DNA of 64,000 bases from Algoriphagus sp. AGSA1 (GTDB lineage: Bacteria > Bacteroidota > Bacteroidia > Cytophagales > Cyclobacteriaceae): NCBI RefSeq assembly GCF_021390545.1, contig NZ_JAJUWR010000011.1, positions 1 through 64,000 of the forward strand, in the 5' to 3' direction. Positions within the stretch are counted from its first letter, which is position 1; each line of letters opens with the position of its first letter. Both the position numbers and the translations under genes were made by a program. Below the pieces are notes generated by a model. The model did not search any database. It was not told the DNA's origin and was given only the letters and a program-made list of their open reading frames with translations. This document shows, piece after piece, positions 59,943 through 64,000 of the stretch.

Positions 59943-61817
59943 TTAATCCAAAATGACTTTTTCCCGCTTGGGATATTTTACCTCATACTGGAGTTTGAGC
60001 TCTTGCTGGGCGCCCGGTGGTAGCATTATGCTCCAGGTTACTTTTCCGGTTTGGGTATCCAAATCCCCTCCCGAAAGCGCTAAAGCCTGGACAGAAATAT
60101 CTGAATTGACAGAGACAGGCAGTTGGTCTGCCACATCTATTGTCACTGCCTGAGATTTGTTGTTTTTGACGATAATCTTGTATTCTCTGCTTTCAGTAAT
60201 GGTTGAGCCGATTGCTCTTCTTTTAGAGTACGCGTCATTTTTCTCACGCTGAATGACTATACTTCTGTCCCTACCCATGGAGATTTCCAAGGTATCCTGG
60301 AGCGAAGAACCGTTTAAAATCGACCTCCCTACAAATCCATCTTCGAAGTACAGGTTACTTTCCCCTTCGAGCAGACTGTATTTGCTCCAATCCGCGATCT
60401 CGGCGATCAGAAATGCGTCGTTGTCCAGCTTTGGAACCACGGAATAACGATAAGATGCGTCCACCTGGTAGTTTTTAAGATCAACCAAATTCTTCTCCCC
60501 ATTGGACCTGATAGAGTAAGGCTCAGCAACCTCGATTTCCACAGTGGTCTGGTTTTCTACAACAGATGTTTGTAAAGCAGGAGCTGGTGCAGCATCCAAA
60601 GAGTTTGCGCCTCTTATACGAACAGTTGTCCCAGTCATTGTTTTCTTTTCCTGGGCTCCATAACCAACCACCACCTCTTCTAAAGCCTGGGCATCCTCTT
60701 GCAGCGAAATATTTAGGTTAGAGGAGTTGATCAGGACATCCCTGGACTGATACCCGATAAAACTAACCGTCAACCGGCTAGCCCCGGATGGCAAAGTAAG
60801 GGAGTACATACCTTCTGAATCAGAAACCGTACCTAGAGAAGTTCCATTGACTGCAATACTTGCCCCTGGAATAGGACTACCATCATTGGCACTGATAATC
60901 CGTCCGGATACAGATCCGAAGCTTTGAGTTCTAGGATTGAAGGTAGTCAAGCGGGCAAAATTCAGTTCCCACTTTTGCAATTCGGGGATTTGGCCCCCTT
61001 GATTGGGATTGCCATTGGAAAATCTGAGTTTGACATCTTTCCAATCCACTCCTGTGTTCTGATACACTTCTGCCTTATAGGTGAGTGAAAGCGGGGAACT
61101 GACATTCTCTACACGCACATCATATTTTGGATACCAGCCTGCATTCGCTACCAAATAGTTTATTTCTAGGTCAGCATTCCCGGCAGCCTCGGATTTAACC
61201 CGTATTCTTATTTCAGAAGTAGCTTCATTGGATGACAGCTGCATCGCCGAGATCTGGTTCAAGAGCTTGGAGATATCTTCCTCTTCTTTCTGAAGATTAG
61301 CCTGGATATTTAGTTCTTCTGACTTGATTTTCATCAACTCCGCATCGTAAAAATCCATGGCCTGCTTCAATTCCGTAAGGCTGGATCCATTCTGTGATCC
61401 ACCAATGTTTTTATTTGCATTCAATAAGCTGGCTTTCTCCTTCAGCACGTCCAGTCGTGCCCGCTCTTTATCCTTGTTTCCTTGTATTACTAAAACGGAA
61501 TCCTGCAAGGCTTTCACTTTCTCAGTAAATCTTTGCTCTGAAAGGTAATCCAAGCGCTTACCCACTCCCTGGATTATGAATTTCCCTGAACCTTTTACCT
61601 GGATGCTTTTTTCATCCACATAAGGGGAAAGCCCTTTGACCACAATGTAGGATTCTCCTGCGGGGAGCTGTCCGGAAGCTGTTTCGAAAATTTGTGCACC
61701 AGAGAGAAATACCGTCACTTCCTGAATTTCAGATTTGAAGGTAGATTCTTTGATTTCTTGGCAAAAACCCAAAACAGGGAGAAAAGTGAACGCGAGCAAA
61801 AAGAAGTGTTTTTTCAT
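59943..61817 (-). CDS. DUF4140/DUF4139 protein with a SusC-like regulatory insert
   Basis: 624 residues. Signal peptide 1-20. DUF4140 domain (about 28-130: EVTVFLSGAQIFETASGQLP) leads into coiled coil (about 75-190). DUF4139 starts at about 210 (RIRVKSEAAGNADLEINYLV, NAGWYPKYDVRVENVSSPLS, YQNTGVDWKDVKLRFSNGNP) and ends at about 610 (EYKIIVKNNKSQAVTIDVAD). Between them, about 300-420, is a carboxypeptidase-D-like module (GRIISANDGSPIPGASIAVN, FIGYQSRDVLINSSNLNISL) followed by EEVVVGYGAQEKKTMTG, the layout of a SusC N-terminus. The family includes MuiA-type proteins of unknown role. Confidence 0.88.
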   Translation of the reverse strand: MKKHFFLLAFTFLPVLGFCQEIKESTFKSEIQEVTVFLSGAQIFETASGQLPAGESYIVVKGLSPYVDEKSIQVKGSGKFIIQGVGKRLDYLSEQRFTEKVKALQDSVLVIQGNKDKERARLDVLKEKASLLNANKNIGGSQNGSSLTELKQAMDFYDAELMKIKSEELNIQANLQKEEEDISKLLNQISAMQLSSNEATSEIRIRVKSEAAGNADLEINYLVANAGWYPKYDVRVENVSSPLSLTYKAEVYQNTGVDWKDVKLRFSNGNPNQGGQIPELQKWELNFARLTTFNPRTQSFGSVSGRIISANDGSPIPGASIAVNGTSLGTVSDSEGMYSLTLPSGASRLTVSFIGYQSRDVLINSSNLNISLQEDAQALEEVVVGYGAQEKKTMTGTTVRIRGANSLDAAPAPALQTSVVENQTTVEIEVAEPYSIRSNGEKNLVDLKNYQVDASYRYSVVPKLDNDAFLIAEIADWSKYSLLEGESNLYFEDGFVGRSILNGSSLQDTLEISMGRDRSIVIQREKNDAYSKRRAIGSTITESREYKIIVKNNKSQAVTIDVADQLPVSVNSDISVQALALSGGDLDTQTGKVTWSIMLPPGAQQELKLQYEVKYPKREKVILD

Positions 61818-61861
61818 GCTAAGTGTATTGAACTATTAATGAAGTGAAATTTTCACACTTT

Positions 61862-62044
61862 ATGAAATCGAGCATGTCGAAGGTGACACACAAAGGGATG
61901 ATTATTCCCCGTGCGAGATTCCATGTGACCATTGAAAAACAATTATAAACACATGAAATCGAGCATGACGCAAGCGACACACAGAGGGATGATTATTCGC
62001 CTGGCGAGATTCCATCTGACCATTAAAAATCAAAATATAAACAG
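61862..62044 (+). repeat. Two tandem copies of the 91-92 bp MKSSM leader repeat
   Basis: Unit 1 runs 61862-61952 and unit 2 runs 61953-62044, each from one ATGAAA to the next. Unit 1 encodes MKSSMSKVTHKGMIIPRARF and on to TAA 61946-61948. Unit 2 encodes MKSSMTQATHRGMIIRLARF and on to TGA 62046-62048, overlapping the next ATG (62045). Unit 1 is nearly identical to the copy at 45039. They lie between the divergent DUF4139 gene and the truncated uppP. Confidence 0.75.
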
Positions 62045-62179
62045 ATGAAATTAAACATTGAACCAGATAGGCCAAGAATCCAAAAAAGATCTGATTGCTA
62101 TGATATATGCTACCTAGGACTACGCAAGATCAATAACTTTACACCCTTAATAATTTATCCTCCAACCACCTTCCTTTTC

Positions 62180-62566
62180 ATGACCATCACACAGAGTATA
62201 ATCATTGCCATCATTGAAGGCCTGACTGAATTCTTGCCTGTATCCTCTACCGGGCACATGATATTGGCATCGGCAGCCATGAATATACATGAAGAGGAAT
62301 TTGTAAAAACCTTTGAAATTTTCATCCAGTCGGGAGCGATCCTCGCCATTGCCCTTATGTACATCAATAGGTTTGTACAGGGTGTCACTATTTATATCAA
62401 GTTACTTGCAGCCTTCATCCCCACTGCTATCATAGGCTTATTGGCATACGATTATATCAAAGCTTATTTGTTCAATCCTATCGTGGTATCGGTATCCCTG
62501 ATTATAGGTGGGTTTGTCCTGATTTTCATTGATAAAAAAGTAAAAAAGCCCGATAAATCATTTTAA
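62180..62566 (+). pseudogene. uppP: uppP, truncated to its N-terminal half
   Basis: Undecaprenyl-diphosphatase recycles the cell-wall lipid carrier. The ATG at 62180 starts MTITQSIIIAIIEGLTEFLP then VSSTGHMILASAAM, the first UppP motif, and three or four helices follow. The frame stops at 62564-62566 after 128 residues, while family members have about 260-280. The second catalytic block (PGxSRSxxT) and the remaining helices are absent. The last codons (KKVKKPDKSF) lie in a terminator hairpin. The frame is open upstream to an ATG at 62045 at the end of the leader repeats, but that part does not look like UppP. It is probably non-functional. Confidence 0.85.
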
Positions 62567-62578
62567 TCGGGCTTTTTT
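62542..62578. terminator. Bidirectional terminator between truncated uppP and the DJ-1/PfpI gene
   Basis: Perfect 13-bp stem AAAAAAGCCCGAT (62542-62554)/ATCGGGCTTTTTT (62566-62578). T runs on both strands. It contains the uppP stop codon and lies just past the stop of the minus-strand gene. Confidence 0.85.
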
Positions 62579-62580
62579 GG

Positions 62581-63141
62581 TTAGGCCGTTTGCCCGGCAT
62601 GCTTGCCTTCCCGGAATTCCTCCACCATTTTATTATTGAAGGCAGGCAAATCTTTAGGGCTACGGGAAGTGACCAAGCCATTATCCACGACTACTTCTTC
62701 ATCGACCCATATTGCCCCTGCATTTTCCAGATCCTTTCTTATTGAAGAAAATGAAGTCAGGGTCCTGTCCTTGACCACTTCTGCCTCGATGAGCATTTGT
62801 GGTCCATGACAGATTGCCGCCACGGGTTTGTGATCTTCAAAAAAACTCTTCACAAAATCCACGGATGCCTGATCTCTTCTCAGCAGATCCGGATTGATCA
62901 CTCCTCCGGGAATCAGAAGCGCGTCAAAGTCGGAAGCACTTACTTGATCCACACGGGCATCAACTTTTATCTTATCACTCCAATTTTTATCCTTCCAGCC
63001 CTTGATCTCATCGTTCTCAGGAGATATCAGAAGCACTTCCGCTTCTTCCTTTTCCAGCGCACGCTTAGGCTCTAAAAGCTCTGATTCTTCAAATCCATTG
63101 GTAGCCAAGATGGCTACTCTTACATCTTTTAATAAACTCAT
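62581..63141 (-). CDS. DJ-1/PfpI-family protein
   Basis: ATG 63139-63141 gives 186 residues; the frame is open 49 codons upstream, but only this start matches the family. Class I glutamine amidotransferase-like fold: VRVAILATNGFEESELLEPK (Glu of the site), DFDALLIPGGVINPDLLRRD and the nucleophile elbow PVAAICHGPQMLIEAEVVKD (Cys-His). The C-terminus (NGLVTSRSPKDLPAFNNKMV) is complete. Relatives are YhbO/PfpI-type stress proteins. Confidence 0.93.
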   Translation of the reverse strand: MSLLKDVRVAILATNGFEESELLEPKRALEKEEAEVLLISPENDEIKGWKDKNWSDKIKVDARVDQVSASDFDALLIPGGVINPDLLRRDQASVDFVKSFFEDHKPVAAICHGPQMLIEAEVVKDRTLTSFSSIRKDLENAGAIWVDEEVVVDNGLVTSRSPKDLPAFNNKMVEEFREGKHAGQTA

Positions 63142-63355
63142 AATAGTTGTGGTTAAGTTGGCAATTACTTTCAACCAATCGAAAGCAGCTCCGCTTTGGA
63201 AGCAATATAACATCCGCCAACTCCATTCCACATCGCAGAATCCTTGCTCACCGGATTTAAAGTCAGGATTCTTGCTTTTGGATGTCATGGTTATTCCACA
63301 ATATGAGAATTACCTGCTCCTATCGGGGAGAAAAAACTATTGTTCAACCATTCCT

Positions 63356-64000
63356 TTATCTGAAATCCAAGTAACTTTTGCTTACCCATTTTTCTTCCAG
63401 ACTCAGTTTGCACCAACCATTCCTCTCTTTGGATATAAAGACTTCTTCGGATTTCATCAGGTTATCCACCACGCTGTACTCGGTACCTGGGCCACTTCTT
63501 ACACGAAGTACATTGGCATTGACTGTAGCTCTTTTCACTTCTGTGGTGTATTTGCCATATACCCAATGTGAATGGCTGTTTGATATTTTCAGCCATCCAT
63601 TGGACTCCTCGTAGATTCTCAGGACAGCTCCTAATTGGGCAGCTTCTCTATCGGATGCTTTGGGTGCTGTGCCTTGTGGGCCAGTTCTGATATTAAGGGA
63701 ATTAGCCGTAACTACAACGTATTTCCCTATTCCAGCTGGAATAGGGGGCAAAACCTCCCGCTGAAGATGCTGCTCTACCAGGGGAAGGAAATTTGAAGCG
63801 CAATCTTCCACTTTATTCCCTCCGAAGAAATTGGTACCTGGGCAGGATTTGTTGCCACCTGTTCCATTATTTCTTTTCCCCGTACCCAGATCATACCAAT
63901 GATGGTAAATGATGCTAAAGGTATTCACGGGTAGCCTGAACTTATCACACAGAGCCGCGGTCATCTGAACAATAGCTAACCTGTGCTCATTGGTCATGGT
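63356..64000 (-). CDS. C-terminal part of a probable amidase with two SH3 domains (5' end outside the window)
   Basis: The frame stops at 63356 and is still open at the window edge. The first visible part (VNTFSIIYHHWYDLGTGKRN then GGNKSCPGTNFFGGN) has the His and CPG of N-acetylmuramoyl-L-alanine amidase/PGRP domains. Two bacterial SH3 repeats follow: VVVTANSLNIRTGPQ with LRIYEESNGWLKISN, and ATVNANVLRVRSGPGTEYSV with NGWCKLSLEEKWVSKSYLD. Such proteins cut peptidoglycan and bind it through SH3 domains. The true start is not visible. Confidence 0.8.
   Translation of the reverse strand, partial: TMTNEHRLAIVQMTAALCDKFRLPVNTFSIIYHHWYDLGTGKRNNGTGGNKSCPGTNFFGGNKVEDCASNFLPLVEQHLQREVLPPIPAGIGKYVVVTANSLNIRTGPQGTAPKASDREAAQLGAVLRIYEESNGWLKISNSHSHWVYGKYTTEVKRATVNANVLRVRSGPGTEYSVVDNLMKSEEVFISKERNGWCKLSLEEKWVSKSYLDFR

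Overview
The window looks like chromosome of a Bacteroidota bacterium, most likely order Cytophagales and plausibly family Cyclobacteriaceae. This is inferred from a SusC/SusD pair, many lipoproteins with Bacteroidota-type lipoboxes, putative promoters with the TAnnTTTG -7 element, S16 with a long Ala/Glu tail, and DUF4221 and DUF4202 proteins. No rRNA, CRISPR array or intact insertion sequence was found.

Layout. (1) 1-7.8 kb is an accessory region: a YhcG-type PDDEXK gene with an in-frame stop, several decayed small genes, hairpin repeats, a restriction-modification locus (PD-(D/E)XK-type candidate nuclease and two C5-cytosine methyltransferases, one with a MerR-like HTH), a small lipoprotein and a HigB-like toxin without a visible antitoxin. 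(2) 7.9-21.8 kb is an N-acetylglucosamine utilisation locus. SusC, SusD, a FAS1/DNRLRE/CSPG lipoprotein, NagB, a GH20-like enzyme, a sodium symporter, NagA and a second GH20 enzyme run on the minus strand. A divergent LacI-family regulator has palindromic operators at both promoters. (3) 21.9-23.7 kb holds an ABC-F pseudogene, a tRNA-Arg(CCU), a decayed GIY-YIG nuclease gene and a decayed second tRNA copy split by a hairpin repeat. (4) 23.9-26.2 kb is the conserved rpsP-rimM-trmD-rplS operon. (5) 26.2-32.8 kb carries decayed intergenic sequence, three FKBP lipoproteins, an NrnA-like DHH phosphoesterase, a DUF4221 lipoprotein and ndk. (6) 32.8-48.1 kb is a nitrate/nitrite assimilation island: nirB, nirD, DUF4202, a NarX-like kinase, a NarL-like regulator, a nitrate/nitrite MFS transporter, a nitrate reductase fused to an NAD(P)H/FAD module, a rubredoxin-tailed NIR/SIR-like protein and an outer-membrane porin. 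(7) 48.2-64 kb has DsbD, an M20 peptidase, Ohr/OhrR, a double-thioredoxin lipoprotein, OxyR, NlpE-like and TonB-C-like proteins, a winged-helix regulator unit, a DUF4139 protein with a SusC-like insert, a 3'-truncated uppP, a DJ-1/PfpI protein and the end of a probable amidase.

How the genes work together. In the GlcNAc locus, surface proteins capture glycan, SusC imports it, two GH20 enzymes release GlcNAc, the symporter moves it inward, and NagA and NagB convert GlcNAc-6-P to fructose-6-P; no GlcNAc kinase is visible here. In the nitrate island, the porin and MFS carrier bring in nitrate, the fused reductase makes nitrite, and NirBD makes ammonium. A shared 16-bp inverted repeat joined to the -7 element at the nirB, transporter and porin promoters marks a probable regulon of the local two-component system.

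The least expected signal is a 91-92 bp repeat (four copies at three loci) that runs from one ATGAAA to the next, encodes a 26-31 residue micro-ORF starting MKSSM, and at nirB and the rubredoxin gene ends exactly on the start codon. Several families of short hairpins also occur, and at two places a hairpin interrupts a sequence whose uninterrupted version is also present in the window.
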